64,000 bases of DNA from Arenimonas composti TR7-09 = DSM 18010 (GCF_000426365.1 NZ_AUFF01000001.1:310001-374000), one strand, 5' to 3'. Counted from the stretch's first letter, positions 33,513-46,239 are shown. Numbers and translations: made by a program. The notes: generated by a model from the letters alone, not told the origin.

Positions 33513-35285
33513 TCATTCCTGGCTGATCAGGGCGGGCTGGTCGCCGGGGCCGCTCAGGCTGCGCGTCCGGGCGACAAGCTGCAAGAACTCGGCGCGGCGA
33601 CCGCCGGGATCGCGGCCGGTCGCGCCGGCGGCGAGCGCCTGCACGTCGTCCCAGCGGAAGGTGCCGACATTGCCGCCCCCGCGCAGCAGATCGGCCCAGG
33701 CGGCGACCGCGGCGGCGAAGCGCAGGTCCTCGCTGGCTTCGCGGCGCAGGTCGGCGGCGCGGATCGGCGTCTGCACCAGGGTGCTGGTGTCCTCGCCGGG
33801 CAGCTTGTAGCGCAGCTTCAGGTGCGCCAGCTCGTCGCCACGGGCGACGGCGGCGGCCGGCGCGGCGCCGTAGCGCAGCGGGTCGCTCGATTCGCAGCCG
33901 GCGCCGACCAGGCACAGCTCGTAGATCGCGGTGACGTCGTGGCCGGCGCCGATCTCGCCGGCATCGACGCGGTCGTTGTTGAAGTCCTCGCGCGCCAGCG
34001 CCCGGTTCTCGTAACCGATCAGCCGGTATTCGGCGACGGTGGCCGGATTGAACTCGACCTGGATCTTAACGTCGCTGGCGATCGTCAGCAGGGTCGAGCC
34101 CAGCTCCTCGACCAGCACCTTGCGCGCTTCCAGGGCGCTGTCGATGTAGGCGTGGTTGCCGTTGCCGACGTCGGCCAGGCGCTCGGCCATCGCGTCGTTG
34201 TAGTTGCCGGTGCCGAAGCCGAGGGTGCTCAACGCCACCCCGCTGTCGCGGCCACGGGCGACCCGGGTCTCGAGCGCCTGCTGGTCGGCGATGCCGACGT
34301 TGAAGTCGCCGTCGGTCGCGAGAATGATCCGGTTCACGCCGCCCTGCACGAAGGACTGCTGCGCCATCGCATACGCGAGCTCGATGCCGGCGCCGCCGTT
34401 GGTCGAGCCACCGGCCTCGAGGCGGTCGAGCGCCTCCAGGATCGTCGCGTGGCGGTCGCCGGCCGTCGGCTCCAGCACCAGGCCGGCGCTGCCGGCGTAG
34501 GCGACGATCGTCACCCGGTCCTGCGGGCGCAGCTGCGGCACCAGCTGGGCCAGGCTCTCCTTCAGCAGCGGCAGCTTGTCGGGCGAGAACATCGAACCCG
34601 AGGTGTCGATCAGGAACACCAGGTTCGCCGGCGGGATCTCGCTGCGGTCGACGTCGTAGCCCTGGATGCCGATCTGCATCAGCACGCGGCGCGAATCCCA
34701 CGGCGCCGGCGCCAGCTCGGTGCTGACCGCGAACGGCGTGCGGCGGTCGCGCGGCGCCGCGTAGGCGTAGTCGAAGTAATTCAGCATTTCCTCGACGCGC
34801 ACCGCATCCTTCGGCGGCATCTGCCCGGCGGCGAGCATGCGGCGCACGTTGCTGTAGCTGCCGGTGTCGACGTCGATCGAGAACGTCGACACCGGGTTGT
34901 CGGCGGCGAGCACGATGCCGTTGTCGCTGAATTCCTCGTAGTTCTCGGTGTTCACCGGCAGCGGCATCGTCGCCGGCATCGGCGCGCCGCCGATCATGCG
35001 GGCGGGCGGCGGAGGCGGCGGGGCCATGGCGTAGGCCGGCGCCGCGGCGCGGGCCGATTCGGCCTCGGCCCGCAGGCGGCGGGCATCCGCGCGGGCGTGC
35101 AGCTCCTGCGCGACCACCGGCGAGGTGGCGACGTCGACCGGCGACGGTTCGTCGAACACGACAGGTTCTTCCGGCATCGGCCGCGAGCGCTCGTCGGCGG
35201 TCGGGTCCTGGGATCGTGGCGTCGCGCACGCGCCGAGGAAGGCGGTGACGATCGCGGTGCACAGCAGGGTACGGGTCAGGCGCAT
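33513..35285 (-). CDS. VWA-domain lipoprotein, YfbK family
   Basis: A 590-residue lipoprotein: MRLTRTLLCTAIVTAFLGAC gives a signal with an LGAC lipobox, Cys20. An Ala/Pro-rich linker follows, then the YfbK N-terminal region (ENYEEFSDNGIVLAADNPVS, STFSIDVDTGSYSNVRRML). The von Willebrand A domain has the metal site FLIDTSGSM near 272 and later TDGDFNVGI. The conserved YfbK C-terminal region (LKLRYKLPGED, WADLLRGG) follows. The ATG at 35285 is preceded by GGAGAA. YfbK-type proteins often accompany ECF sigma factors; the mechanism is unknown. Longer open frames upstream are not supported because they lose the lipobox. Confidence 0.92.
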   Translation of the reverse strand: MRLTRTLLCTAIVTAFLGACATPRSQDPTADERSRPMPEEPVVFDEPSPVDVATSPVVAQELHARADARRLRAEAESARAAAPAYAMAPPPPPPARMIGGAPMPATMPLPVNTENYEEFSDNGIVLAADNPVSTFSIDVDTGSYSNVRRMLAAGQMPPKDAVRVEEMLNYFDYAYAAPRDRRTPFAVSTELAPAPWDSRRVLMQIGIQGYDVDRSEIPPANLVFLIDTSGSMFSPDKLPLLKESLAQLVPQLRPQDRVTIVAYAGSAGLVLEPTAGDRHATILEALDRLEAGGSTNGGAGIELAYAMAQQSFVQGGVNRIILATDGDFNVGIADQQALETRVARGRDSGVALSTLGFGTGNYNDAMAERLADVGNGNHAYIDSALEARKVLVEELGSTLLTIASDVKIQVEFNPATVAEYRLIGYENRALAREDFNNDRVDAGEIGAGHDVTAIYELCLVGAGCESSDPLRYGAAPAAAVARGDELAHLKLRYKLPGEDTSTLVQTPIRAADLRREASEDLRFAAAVAAWADLLRGGGNVGTFRWDDVQALAAGATGRDPGGRRAEFLQLVARTRSLSGPGDQPALISQE

Positions 35286-35571
35286 GGCGGTTCTCCAGTG
35301 GGTTGGGGCCCACTTTCCAACGCACCAGTCCGCGAAACGGGGTTCGCCGTCGAGCTGAAGCCTCGCAGGGCGGCCGGACACATCGGCCGCCGCGCCGCCG
35401 CGCTGCGTGGGGCTTGCTTCGCCCCGCGGTCGCAAGCGCCATCCCTGGCCAGCTCACGCGGGTGCGCTCCGGCATCCTGCCTCCGCTCGAAGCCATCCCC
35501 ACGCATCACGGCGTCGCCCCGACCGTTCGTGGCGGCCGCTCCGGAAGCCATCGCGCTCGACGGCAAACCGA
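35286..35571. other. 286-bp spacer between sigma factor and VWA genes
   Basis: No convincing gene. Just before the VWA start, on the minus strand, GTGCGTTGGAAAGTGGGCCC and CAACCC form an inverted GTTGG/CCAAC element that could be an operator or a promoter read by the neighbouring ECF sigma factor; no consensus can be confirmed from one site. Confidence 0.35.
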
Positions 35572-36120
35572 TCACGGCCGCAACCTCGCGCGCAGCTTGT
35601 CCATCGCGTAGCGGAGTCGCGATTTCACCGTTTCGCGGCCGACGCCGGTGATTTCGCCGATCTCCTCGAGGCTCAGTTCGCGCTCGAGGCGCAGCAGCAC
35701 GACCTCGCGCTGATCGTCGGGGAGTTCCTCGAGCGCCAGCTGCAGGCGGCGGCGCTGTTCGAAGTCCGAGAGCGTGCGTTCGGGGCTGTCGGGATCGGGC
35801 ACCCGCGCGGCGAGTTCGTCGCCGTCTTCGGGCGCGTCGGGGCGGTGCTGCTTCGCCCGCCAGTGATCGGCGAGGCGGTTGTGCGCGATCTGGTAGAGCC
35901 ACGTCGAGAACTTCGCGTCCGGACGCCAGCGTTCGCGCGCGGTGATCACCCGCTGCCAGACGTCCTGGAACAGCTCCTCGGCCAGCGCCTGGTCGCGCAG
36001 TTGCCGCTGCAGGTGCCGGAACAGCGGCCCGCGGTGGCGCCCATACAGCACCTGGAACGCGGCGACGTCGCCGGCCCCGTAGGCCAGCATCAGGGCTTCG
36101 TCGTCGGCCTCGGCGCGCAT
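35572..36120 (-). CDS. ECF RNA polymerase sigma factor
   Basis: A 182-residue group IV sigma factor. Region 2 spans about 10-85 (LMLAYGAGDVAAFQVLYGRH, LAEELFQDVWQRVI, FSTWLYQIAHNRLADHWR) and region 4 about 125-180 (LELPDDQREVVLLRL-type helix, LSLEEIGEITGVGRETVKSR, then LRYAMDKLRARL). A charged linker (DAPEDGDELAARVPDPDSPE) joins them. It heads a leftward locus with a VWA lipoprotein and an anti-sigma-like protein, which probably form its control system. Confidence 0.94.
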   Translation of the reverse strand: MRAEADDEALMLAYGAGDVAAFQVLYGRHRGPLFRHLQRQLRDQALAEELFQDVWQRVITARERWRPDAKFSTWLYQIAHNRLADHWRAKQHRPDAPEDGDELAARVPDPDSPERTLSDFEQRRRLQLALEELPDDQREVVLLRLERELSLEEIGEITGVGRETVKSRLRYAMDKLRARLRP

Positions 36121-36199
36121 GCCGGCAGCCTAAGGAATTTCCCCGGCGGCGAGTAGCGGCGGGTGACCGTCGACCCTGCTGACCGCGTCAGCCGCGGTG

Positions 36200-36205
36200 T
36201 ACATT
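36200..36205 (+). promoter_or_regulatory. -10 box for a probably leaderless GGDEF gene
   Basis: TACATT preceded by TG ends six bases before the ATG at 36212, so the transcript should start near that A. CTGACC at 36179-36184 is a possible -35 with a short 15-bp spacer. No ribosome-binding site is seen. Confidence 0.5.
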
Positions 36206-36211
36206 CGCGGC

Positions 36212-37672
36212 ATGGCCGACTCGCGCGCTGCCGGAATCGACAATGCCGATGCCGCCGGCGTCCCGCGCCGACGGCTGCTGGCCGGCCGGCCCCTGCTGGT
36301 GGCGCTGCTGGTCCTGCTGCTGGGGGTCTATTTCAGCATCAGCACGGCGCAGCTCGAACGCCAGCGCCAGCTCAGCGCGAGGCAGGCGCAGGTGCAGCGG
36401 GAACTCGCGGAATTCCAGGCCCGGCTGGGTTCGGAGATCTGGTCGAGCGTCGCCCTCGCGCGCGGCCTGGCGACCCTGGTCCTGCACATGGAAGGCCTCG
36501 GCGAGGAGGAGTTCCAGACCATCGCCGGCGAACTGCGCCGCGACAATCCGCAGATCCTGAACTTCAGCCTCGCGCCGGGTTTCGTGGTCCGCAACGTGCA
36601 TCCGCGGCCGGGCAACGAGGCGGCGATCGGCCTCGACCTGATCGCCGATCCGATACAGAAGGAACCGGTGCTGCGCGCGATCCGCCTCGACCGGCCGGTG
36701 CTGGCCGGTCCCTTCGACCTCGTCCAGGGCGGGCAGGCGCTGGCGATCCGGATTCCGCTGTGGGTCGACCAGGAACAGGTGCCGCGGCTGTGGGGCGCGG
36801 TCAGCGTCGTGCTCGACTATGAGCAGGTGATGCGCCGCGCCGGCATCCGCAAGCTCGAAGGCGACTATTCGCTGGCGATCATCGGCCGCGACGCCGGCGG
36901 CCCGGGCGGCGACCTGTTCCGCGGCGAGCGTTTCCCGGCCGATGCCGAGCCGGTGCGTTCGCCGGTGTTCCAGCCCGGCGGCAGCTGGCTGCTGATGGCG
37001 ATTCCGAAAGAGGGCTGGTACGTGCGGCCCTGGTGGCTCGGCTGGGGCTTCGTGGTCCGCCTGCTGCTGAGTCTGGTCGCCGCCTGGGGCACGCTGCGCA
37101 TCCTGCAGGACCGCCAGCGCATCCAGCAGCTGGCCGCACGCGACCTGCTGACCGACCTGCCGAACCGGCGCTGGGCGATGCTGCAGCTGGAGAAGCTTCT
37201 GCAGCGTCACCGCCGCGGCGGCGGGGGCGGTTTCGCGGTGCTGAGCATCGACCTCGACGGCTTCAAGCCCGTCAACGACACCTACGGCCACGCCGCCGGC
37301 GACATGCTGCTGGCCGAGATCGGCCGGCGGATGACCGCGGCGGTGCGGCCCGGCGATCTGGTCGCGCGCATGGGCGGCGACGAATTCCTCGTGCTGGTGC
37401 CGACCGAACGCGGCGCCGGCGAGGAGTGGCTGCGCGAGGTCGCCGCGCGCGTGCAGGAGGCGATCAGCCGGCCGATCCAGATCGAGGGCCATTGGGTCGT
37501 CGTCGGCTCCAGCCTCGGGGTCGCGGTGTTCCCGGCCGATGGTGACGATGCCGAGTCGCTGCTGCGCAAGTCCGACACCGCGATGTACCGGGCGAAGGCC
37601 GGCGGCGTGCACGGGGTGGAGTTCGCCAGCCCGCTGCCCGGCTTCGCGGGCGCGGTGATCGACGCCGACTGA
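36212..37672 (+). CDS. CHASE-like sensor diguanylate cyclase
   Basis: A 486-residue membrane protein. After a short cytoplasmic N-terminus a first helix (LLVALLVLLLGVYFSI) precedes an extracytoplasmic sensor of about 240 residues with CHASE-domain features (ARGLATLVLHMEGLGEEEFQ, ILNFSLAPGFVV, IGLDLIADPIQKEPVLRAI). A second helix lies near GWGFVVRLLLSLVAAWGTL. The GGDEF domain follows: ARDLLTDLPNRRW, LSIDLDGFKPVNDTYGHAAG, ARMGGDEFLVLVP. An RPGD sequence five residues before GGDEF is a complete RxxD inhibitory site, so product feedback is expected. The ligand is unknown. The ATG at 36212 is used; a GTG at 36197 is less likely given the promoter position. Confidence 0.93.
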   Translation: MADSRAAGIDNADAAGVPRRRLLAGRPLLVALLVLLLGVYFSISTAQLERQRQLSARQAQVQRELAEFQARLGSEIWSSVALARGLATLVLHMEGLGEEEFQTIAGELRRDNPQILNFSLAPGFVVRNVHPRPGNEAAIGLDLIADPIQKEPVLRAIRLDRPVLAGPFDLVQGGQALAIRIPLWVDQEQVPRLWGAVSVVLDYEQVMRRAGIRKLEGDYSLAIIGRDAGGPGGDLFRGERFPADAEPVRSPVFQPGGSWLLMAIPKEGWYVRPWWLGWGFVVRLLLSLVAAWGTLRILQDRQRIQQLAARDLLTDLPNRRWAMLQLEKLLQRHRRGGGGGFAVLSIDLDGFKPVNDTYGHAAGDMLLAEIGRRMTAAVRPGDLVARMGGDEFLVLVPTERGAGEEWLREVAARVQEAISRPIQIEGHWVVVGSSLGVAVFPADGDDAESLLRKSDTAMYRAKAGGVHGVEFASPLPGFAGAVIDAD

Positions 37673-37687
37673 GCCGGCGTCGCGGCC

Positions 37688-39034
37688 TCAGTCGCTGCCT
37701 TCGACGCGCAGACGCAGGCGACCCTCGGCGAGGCGGGCGTGCACGGCGTCGCCGACCGCGACATCGTCGGCTTCGCGGACGATGCGGCCGTCGTCGGCGC
37801 GCTGCACCAGCGCGTAGCCGCGCGCCAGCGTCGCCAGCGGGCTCAGCGATTCCAGCGTGCGCAGGAGTTCGGCCAGGCGCGCGCAACGCTGCTGCTGCGG
37901 CCGCTGCGGCGCCACCTGCAGGCGCTGGCCGAGCAGGGCGAGCCGGTGCCGGTGCGCCGCGAGCCGCGCCCGCGGATGCGCGAGGTCGAGCCGGCGCTGC
38001 AGGCGCTGCAGGCGGTCTCCCGGCGCCGCGAGCAGTTGCCGCTGCCGGCGTTCGAGGCGCTCGCGCAACTGCTGCAGCCGGCGCTGGCCACGTTCCAGGC
38101 GAAGCTGCGGGCGTGCGGCCTGCAGCCGCAGCCAGGCCTGGTCGGTGCGCTGCGCCCGCGTCGCCGCCATGCGCGAAAGCGCCCCGGCGAGCCGGCGCTG
38201 CTGCTGTTGCAGTCGCTGCTGCAGTTCGCGGCAGTCGGGTACCAGCAGTTCCGCGGCCGCCGAGGGGGTCGGCGCGCGCAGGTCGGCGACGAAGTCGGCG
38301 AGGCTGAAGTCGGTCTCGTGCCCGACCGCCGACACCACCGGCACCGGCGAGGCGGCGATCGCCCGCGCCAGGTCGACGTCGTTGAAAGACCACAGGTCCT
38401 CCAGCGAGCCGCCGCCGCGGGCGAGCAGCAGCACATCGTGGCGGCCGGCACGGCCGGCGGCGTCGAGCATCGCGCGGATCCGCGCGGCGGCGCCGTCGCC
38501 CTGCACCGGCACCGGCAGCACCTCGACCGGCAGCAGCGGAAAGCGCCGGCCGAGCACGCTGAGGATGTCGCGCACCGCCGCGCCGGTCGGCGAGGTGATC
38601 ACCCCGAGCCGGCGCGGGAAGGCGGGCAGCGGCCGCTTGCGCGCGGGGTCGAACAGGCCTTCGGCCTCCAGCTTGGCCTTCAGTTGCTCGAAGGCGCGGC
38701 GCAGGGCGCCTTCGCCGGCTTCCTCCAGATGTTCCAGCACCAGCTGGTAGTCGCCGCGCGCCTCGTACAGGGTCAGCCGGCCGCGTGCCTGCACCAGCAT
38801 GCCGTCGCGCGGCAGGAAGCGCAGGCGCTGGGCGTTCTGCCGGAACAGCGCGCAGCGCACCTGCGCGCGTTCGTCCTTCAGGGTGAAGTAGCAGTGCCCG
38901 GAAGCGGGGCGGGCGAAGCCGCTGATCTCGCCCTCGACCCAGACCTGGGCGAAGCTGCCTTCCAGCAGGTCGCGCGCCAGCGCATTGAGCTGGGACGGGC
39001 GCAGGACCTGGCGTTCGCGGGGCAGCAGGGACAT
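37688..39034 (-). CDS. xseA: exodeoxyribonuclease VII large subunit
   Basis: A 448-residue protein. The N-terminal OB-fold has [30 protein letters not shown] and [22 protein letters not shown]. The catalytic region is [32 protein letters not shown] near 118-150, with [27 protein letters not shown] and [31 protein letters not shown] long arginine/glutamine-rich coiled-coil and a C-terminal [14 protein letters not shown] domain follow. With XseB it degrades single-stranded DNA. I use the ATG at 39032-39034; a GTG three codons earlier is possible. It is divergent from the next gene. Confidence 0.95.
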   Translation of the reverse strand: MSLLPRERQVLRPSQLNALARDLLEGSFAQVWVEGEISGFARPASGHCYFTLKDERAQVRCALFRQNAQRLRFLPRDGMLVQARGRLTLYEARGDYQLVLEHLEEAGEGALRRAFEQLKAKLEAEGLFDPARKRPLPAFPRRLGVITSPTGAAVRDILSVLGRRFPLLPVEVLPVPVQGDGAAARIRAMLDAAGRAGRHDVLLLARGGGSLEDLWSFNDVDLARAIAASPVPVVSAVGHETDFSLADFVADLRAPTPSAAAELLVPDCRELQQRLQQQQRRLAGALSRMAATRAQRTDQAWLRLQAARPQLRLERGQRRLQQLRERLERRQRQLLAAPGDRLQRLQRRLDLAHPRARLAAHRHRLALLGQRLQVAPQRPQQQRCARLAELLRTLESLSPLATLARGYALVQRADDGRIVREADDVAVGDAVHARLAEGRLRLRVEGSD

Positions 39035-39127
39035 TAGGGGCACCGGGGACGGCCGGACAGGATACCCGTCCGGGCTGGGGGAATGCGCCGGCCCGGTCTA
39101 GACTGTATCGGCCCCCGGAGAATGCCC

Positions 39128-40765
39128 ATGAGCGAGAGCTACCGCCGACTGCGCGAGGACCTGCCGACCCCGCCCGCCACCGGCGCCTTCGCCGCCGAAC
39201 CGAAGAAGGTGAAGGCCTGGGTCGCGGCCCTGCCGCGCGCCAATGCCCAGGCCACCGAGCAGGCGCTGACCCAGGCGCTCGAGCAGCTGCTCGCGCAGCG
39301 CCTCGAGGGTGGCCAGCGCGCGGCGGCGCTGGAGGAGCTGCGGCCCGCGGTCGTCGATTCGATCGCCCTGCTGGAAGGCCAGTACGCCAACAACCCGCTG
39401 CCGCTGCCGACCGACAAGGCGCAGGCGGCGGTCGCGGCCGAACGGTTCCACCTGCTGCTGGCACACGGCTACCGCAAGGCCGCGGTCGAACTCTGCGCGC
39501 CCGCCGGCTCGGTGCCTTTCCTGAAGGGCAGCGCGGTGCTGCAGTCGCTGCATCACGCCGCCTGGCACTACGCGCGGGCGCTGGCCCTGGCCTGGCGGAT
39601 CTACCGGCCGGCGGCGCCGGGGGCCTGGCAGGGCCTGCACCGGGTGCACCGCTTCGCCGCCGAACTGCGGCTGGACCGCAAGGCGGTCGAGGACCGCCTC
39701 GGCGGCACCGGCATGGACATCAACACGCTGTACGTGCAGACGCTGCTGGTCGCGGCGGTGAATCCCTATGCGTTCGCGCAGGCAGAACAGGACCTGCTGT
39801 GGCCGCTGGCGCGCGGCTACGCCGCCCGCTGCGGGCTGGCGTCGCAACCGCCGGAATCGGGCGCGCCGGTGGTGCCCGACGATGCCGATCGCGGCCCCGG
39901 CCCGGGCGCCGGCGAGCAGTCGCATGCGCACTGGCTGGACCTGCGCGCATTCGCCGACGACGTCGAGCGGGCGCTCACCCGGGTTCGCGACGGACATTCC
40001 GAACTGGTGCCGGGGCCCGGACAGGGCGTGCGCGTCGGCAACGACCTGCTGCGCCGGCTGCAGCGCGCGTTCGGACAGACCGCGGCGCGGGCGATGGTGC
40101 GCCTGCCCGCCGGGCACCGGCTCGACAGCGTGCTCGGCCTGAGCGCCGTGCATTATTTCCTCGCCGGCCAGCGCGATTTCGACACCTTCATGCGGCAGTC
40201 CGCGCAGGGCAACGTGCACGTGATCGCCGGCGCCGCGTGGACGCAGGTTGCGTCGGCGATGACGCGGGTGCCGCGGGTCGCCGCGCGCGTGCTCGACCAG
40301 AGCCTCGGCGGCTACCGCATGACCTGGGCCAGCGCCGAACAGGCGCGCGCCCGCGTCGGCGAACTGGTCGGGCTGGGCTTCGGCGACGGCGACGAGAGCG
40401 ACTGGATGGTCGGGGTGATGCGCTGGCTGCGCTACGAGGTCGACGGCAGCCTGTCGGCGGGTGTCGAACTGCTGGCGCGCCGCGCGACCCCGGTCGCCCT
40501 GCGCGTCGTCGGTCCCGACGGCGAGGCCCGACACGTCGGGCGCGCGGTCGAGGTCTTCGCGATCGACGGCAGCTCCGGCCGCCGCTTCGTCGCCAATGCG
40601 GCGATCGAATCCGGCTGCCGGGTCGAAGTCATCCACGACGCCATGACCGCGAGCCCGGAACTGGCGGGGCGGGGCCCGGACGTGCTCGGCGACGTCGAGG
40701 TGCTGCTCAACGCCGGCGACTACTACCTGATCGGCGAACGCAGCACCGCCGACCTCGCCGCGTGA
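39128..40765 (+). CDS. conserved protein of unknown function, possible PilZ-like C-terminus
   Basis: A 545-residue soluble protein that I cannot place with confidence. The N-terminal 230 residues look helical ([38 protein letters not shown]). A middle region with [20 protein letters not shown] and a Gly/Pro-rich linker follow near 245-270. The last 130 residues are beta-rich ([35 protein letters not shown]) and resemble the strands of a PilZ domain, but the usual RxxxR and (D/N)xSxxG motifs are not cleanly present. The ATG at 39128 is chosen because CCGGAG sits 7 bp before it. It precedes ispG by 34 bp and could be co-transcribed. Confidence 0.8.
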   Translation: MSESYRRLREDLPTPPATGAFAAEPKKVKAWVAALPRANAQATEQALTQALEQLLAQRLEGGQRAAALEELRPAVVDSIALLEGQYANNPLPLPTDKAQAAVAAERFHLLLAHGYRKAAVELCAPAGSVPFLKGSAVLQSLHHAAWHYARALALAWRIYRPAAPGAWQGLHRVHRFAAELRLDRKAVEDRLGGTGMDINTLYVQTLLVAAVNPYAFAQAEQDLLWPLARGYAARCGLASQPPESGAPVVPDDADRGPGPGAGEQSHAHWLDLRAFADDVERALTRVRDGHSELVPGPGQGVRVGNDLLRRLQRAFGQTAARAMVRLPAGHRLDSVLGLSAVHYFLAGQRDFDTFMRQSAQGNVHVIAGAAWTQVASAMTRVPRVAARVLDQSLGGYRMTWASAEQARARVGELVGLGFGDGDESDWMVGVMRWLRYEVDGSLSAGVELLARRATPVALRVVGPDGEARHVGRAVEVFAIDGSSGRRFVANAAIESGCRVEVIHDAMTASPELAGRGPDVLGDVEVLLNAGDYYLIGERSTADLAA

Positions 40766-40799
40766 GCGGCGCTTCCAGCAGCAACCGAACGGAATCCCG

Positions 40800-42035
40800 A
40801 TGAGCGAAGCAGTACCGCAGCCGCGGCGCTCGACCCGCGCCGTCGACATCGCCGGCGTGCGCGTCGGTGGCGGCGCGCCGGTCGTCGTGCAGTCGATGAC
40901 CAATACCGATACCGCCGACGTCGTGGCGACCACGAAGCAGGTCGCCGAGCTCTGGCGCGCCGGCTCGGAGCTGGTGCGGATCACGGTGAACAACCCGGAA
41001 TCGGCGGCCGCGGTGCCGCGCATCCGCGAACGCCTGGACATGATGGGCGTGCCGGTGCCGCTGGTCGGCGACTTCCACTACAACGGCGACCGCCTGCTGG
41101 CGGCCGAGCCGGCCTGCGCCGAGGCCCTGGCCAAGTACCGCATCAACCCGGGCAACGTCGGCTTCGGCAAGAAGCGCGACACCCAGTTCGCGGCGATCGT
41201 CGAGAAAGCGATCGAGTTCGGCAAGCCGGTGCGCATCGGCGTCAACTGGGGTTCGCTGGACCAGGCACTCGCCGCGCGGCTGATGGATCAGAACGCGGCG
41301 CGCGCCGAGCCCTGGGACGCCGGCCGCGTGCTGCGCGAGGCGCTGGTGGTGTCGGCGATCGAGTCGGCGGAACGCGCGGTGGAGATCGGCCTCGGCCGCG
41401 AGCGCATCGTGCTGTCGGCCAAGGTCAGCGGCGTGCAGGAGCTGATCGCGGTCTATCGCGACCTGTCGGCACGCACCGACTTCCCGCTGCACCTGGGCCT
41501 GACCGAGGCCGGCATGGGCAGCAAGGGCATCGTCGCCTCGAGCGCGGCGCTGGCGGTGCTGCTGCAGGAAGGTATCGGCGACACCATCCGCATCTCGCTG
41601 ACGCCCGAGCCCGGCGCGCCGCGCACGCAGGAGGTGATCGTCGCGCAGGAACTGCTGCAGACGATGGGCCTGCGCGCGTTCACGCCGCTGGTCACCGCCT
41701 GCCCGGGCTGCGGGCGCACCACCAGCGAGTTCTTCCAGGTGCTCGCGCAGAAGGTGCAGGAACACGTGCGCGCGCAGATGCCGGTGTGGAAGCTCAAGCA
41801 TCCCGGCGCCGAGAACCTGTCGCTGGCGGTGATGGGCTGCGTCGTCAACGGCCCCGGCGAATCGCGCCACGCCGACATCGGCATCTCGCTGCCGGGCACC
41901 GGCGAGGCGCCGGCGGCACCGGTGTTCATCGACGGCCAGAAGGCGATGACCCTGCGCGGCGAGAACATCGCCGAGGAATTCGTCGCGGTGATCGACGACT
42001 ACGTCGCCCGGCGCTGGGCGGGGCAGGGCGGGTGA
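40800..42035 (+). CDS. ispG: 4-hydroxy-3-methylbut-2-enyl diphosphate synthase
   Basis: Iron-sulfur enzyme of the methylerythritol phosphate route to isoprenoids, 411 residues. The TIM-barrel half begins [24 protein letters not shown]-like and includes ADFHYN-type ([13 protein letters not shown]) and [14 protein letters not shown] blocks. The [4Fe-4S] ligands are Cys301 and Cys304 ([10 protein letters not shown]) and Cys347 ([10 protein letters not shown]), with the conserved Glu354 in NGPGE. Length is that of proteobacterial GcpE proteins with an insert. The stop overlaps the PAP2 gene start (GTGA). Confidence 0.96.
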   Translation: MSEAVPQPRRSTRAVDIAGVRVGGGAPVVVQSMTNTDTADVVATTKQVAELWRAGSELVRITVNNPESAAAVPRIRERLDMMGVPVPLVGDFHYNGDRLLAAEPACAEALAKYRINPGNVGFGKKRDTQFAAIVEKAIEFGKPVRIGVNWGSLDQALAARLMDQNAARAEPWDAGRVLREALVVSAIESAERAVEIGLGRERIVLSAKVSGVQELIAVYRDLSARTDFPLHLGLTEAGMGSKGIVASSAALAVLLQEGIGDTIRISLTPEPGAPRTQEVIVAQELLQTMGLRAFTPLVTACPGCGRTTSEFFQVLAQKVQEHVRAQMPVWKLKHPGAENLSLAVMGCVVNGPGESRHADIGISLPGTGEAPAAPVFIDGQKAMTLRGENIAEEFVAVIDDYVARRWAGQGG

Positions 42036-42763
42036 GGTATCGCACGCGCCGGCGGCTGGTGCATGTGCGCCTGGTCCGCCGCGCGATCGCCGCCTACCTG
42101 CGCGCGCGCTGGCGGCGACTGGCGCTGGCCTTCGCCGGCGTGGCGCTGCCGCTGATGCTGTTCGCCTTCTTCGCCGAGGACGTGCACGACGGCGATCCCT
42201 TCCCGTTCGACGAACCGCTGCTGCTGGCGGCGAAGGCGCACGAGAGCCTGGCGATGGACCGCGTCATGCTGGTCGGCAGCGAACTCGGCTACCGGATGGG
42301 CGTGGTGCCCGTCGACTTCCTGCTGGTGACCGGCCTGCTGGCGACGCGGCGGCTGCGCCCGGGCCTGTTCGCGGCGGTCGCGATCGGCGGTTCAGCGCTG
42401 CTCAACCTCGCCGCCAAGGCGGTGTTCCAGCGCGCGCGACCGGACCTGTGGCTGTCGATCGCGCCCGAACACAACTTCAGTTTTCCGAGCGGGCACGCGA
42501 TGGGCTCGGCGACCCTGGCGGCGACGGTGCTGCTGCTGGTGTGGCACACGCGCTGGCGCGGGCCGGCGGCGCTGCTCGGCCTGGCCTTCATGGTCTGGGT
42601 CGCGTCCTCGCGCATCTACCTCGGGGTGCACTGGCCGTCGGACATCATCGCCGGCTGGGCCGCGGCGATCGCGTGGGTGGTGGCGACCTACCTGATCGTG
42701 CGCCCGCGGCGCGCGCCTCAGTACGCGCAGACGCGGTTGCGGCCGGATTCCTTGGCGCGGTAG
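42032..42763 (+). CDS. membrane PAP2-family phosphatase
   Basis: A 243-residue inner-membrane protein with about six hydrophobic segments. All three phosphatase motifs are present: [20 protein letters not shown] and [17 protein letters not shown], with the histidines in GHA and GVHW. Such enzymes dephosphorylate undecaprenyl diphosphate, phosphatidate or other lipid phosphates; the coupling to ispG makes an isoprenoid diphosphate a natural guess only. It starts at a GTG overlapping the ispG stop. Its last 46 bp overlap the 3' end of the FHA-GGDEF gene on the other strand. Confidence 0.9.
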   Translation: MRYRTRRRLVHVRLVRRAIAAYLRARWRRLALAFAGVALPLMLFAFFAEDVHDGDPFPFDEPLLLAAKAHESLAMDRVMLVGSELGYRMGVVPVDFLLVTGLLATRRLRPGLFAAVAIGGSALLNLAAKAVFQRARPDLWLSIAPEHNFSFPSGHAMGSATLAATVLLLVWHTRWRGPAALLGLAFMVWVASSRIYLGVHWPSDIIAGWAAAIAWVVATYLIVRPRRAPQYAQTRLRPDSLAR

Positions 42764-43611
42764 AGGGCGGCGTCGGCGGCCTTCATCAGGGTGCTGCGGT
42801 CGCTGCGGTCCATCGCCAGGTCGGCGAGGCCGGCGCTGATGGTGATCCGGCGCTCCTCGCCGCCCAGCGTGAAGCGCAGCTCGCCGATCGCGGCGCGCAC
42901 GCGTTCGGCGAACGCGCGCGCGGCCGCGAGGTCGGATTCGGGCAGCAGCACCGCGAACTCCTCGCCGCCGATGCGGGCGGCGATGTCCTCGTCGCGCACC
43001 CAGGCGCGCAGCTCCTGCGCCAGCCGGCGCAGCACGCCGTCGCCGGCGACATGGCCGTACTGGTCGTTGATCGGCTTGAACAGGTCGACGTCGATGATGC
43101 ACATCACCAGCGGCCGCCCGTGCCGAAGCGAGCGGGCGATCTCCTTGTCGACCTGCTCGACGAAATGGCGGCGGTTGTACAGCTCGGTCAGCGCGTCGTG
43201 GGTCGCGAGCTGGTAGACCTCCTCGTGGTAGCGGGCCTCCACGCTCGAATGGCTGATGAACTTCAGGATCGTCTCGCCGATCGTGATGTGGTCGCCGTCG
43301 TCGAGCGCGATCTCCTCCACCGGGCGGTCGTTGACGCGGGTGCGGTTGGTCGCGCCGAGGTCGCGGATCCGGTAGATGTCGCCGACCCGCCAGATCTCGC
43401 AGTGCTGGCGCGAGACCGACATGTGCGGGATGTGCAGGTCGGCCTCCTGCGAGCGGCCGACGATGACCGGCTTCTCCTCGATGTCGGCGCGCCGGCCGAG
43501 GCCCTCGCCGTGGATGACGACCACGCAGGCCGAGCGCGGCGCGGGGCGCCGCGGGCCGGGGGTGAACAGAGTCAACTGGGTCGTGACCGGTTCGACGTCG
43601 GTCGGGCTCAT
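42718..43611 (-). CDS. FHA-GGDEF diguanylate cyclase
   Basis: A 297-residue soluble protein with an N-terminal FHA domain (about 25-110) and a C-terminal GGDEF domain (about 130-295). FHA features: VIVGRSQEADLHIPHMSVSR with the phosphothreonine-contact Arg and the SRxH motif (SRQH), then YRIRDLGATNRTRVND, where the usual TNGT glycine is Arg. GGDEF features: MCIIDVDLFKPINDQYGHVAG and ARIGGEEFAVLL, with RDED five residues before GGEEF as the inhibitory site. An active, product-inhibited cyclase gated by a phosphorylated partner is expected. It is divergent (90 bp) from the first Ser/Thr kinase gene. Confidence 0.93.
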   Translation of the reverse strand: MSPTDVEPVTTQLTLFTPGPRRPAPRSACVVVIHGEGLGRRADIEEKPVIVGRSQEADLHIPHMSVSRQHCEIWRVGDIYRIRDLGATNRTRVNDRPVEEIALDDGDHITIGETILKFISHSSVEARYHEEVYQLATHDALTELYNRRHFVEQVDKEIARSLRHGRPLVMCIIDVDLFKPINDQYGHVAGDGVLRRLAQELRAWVRDEDIAARIGGEEFAVLLPESDLAAARAFAERVRAAIGELRFTLGGEERRITISAGLADLAMDRSDRSTLMKAADAALYRAKESGRNRVCAY

Positions 43612-43701
43612 TGCGCACCACGGGAGGGGGCCGGCCCGAGTGTAACGGATGCCGGAAAGTTTCGGAGTAGGCTTGGCGGGGTCCGATAGGGGGACGCCGA
43701 G

Positions 43702-46239
<2,538 letters not shown>

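Noticed and set aside
35286-35571. A minus-strand frame running through the sigma-VWA spacer that could extend the VWA protein.
   Set aside because: Starting earlier would bury the lipoprotein signal and lipobox; GGAGAA precedes the ATG at 35285.
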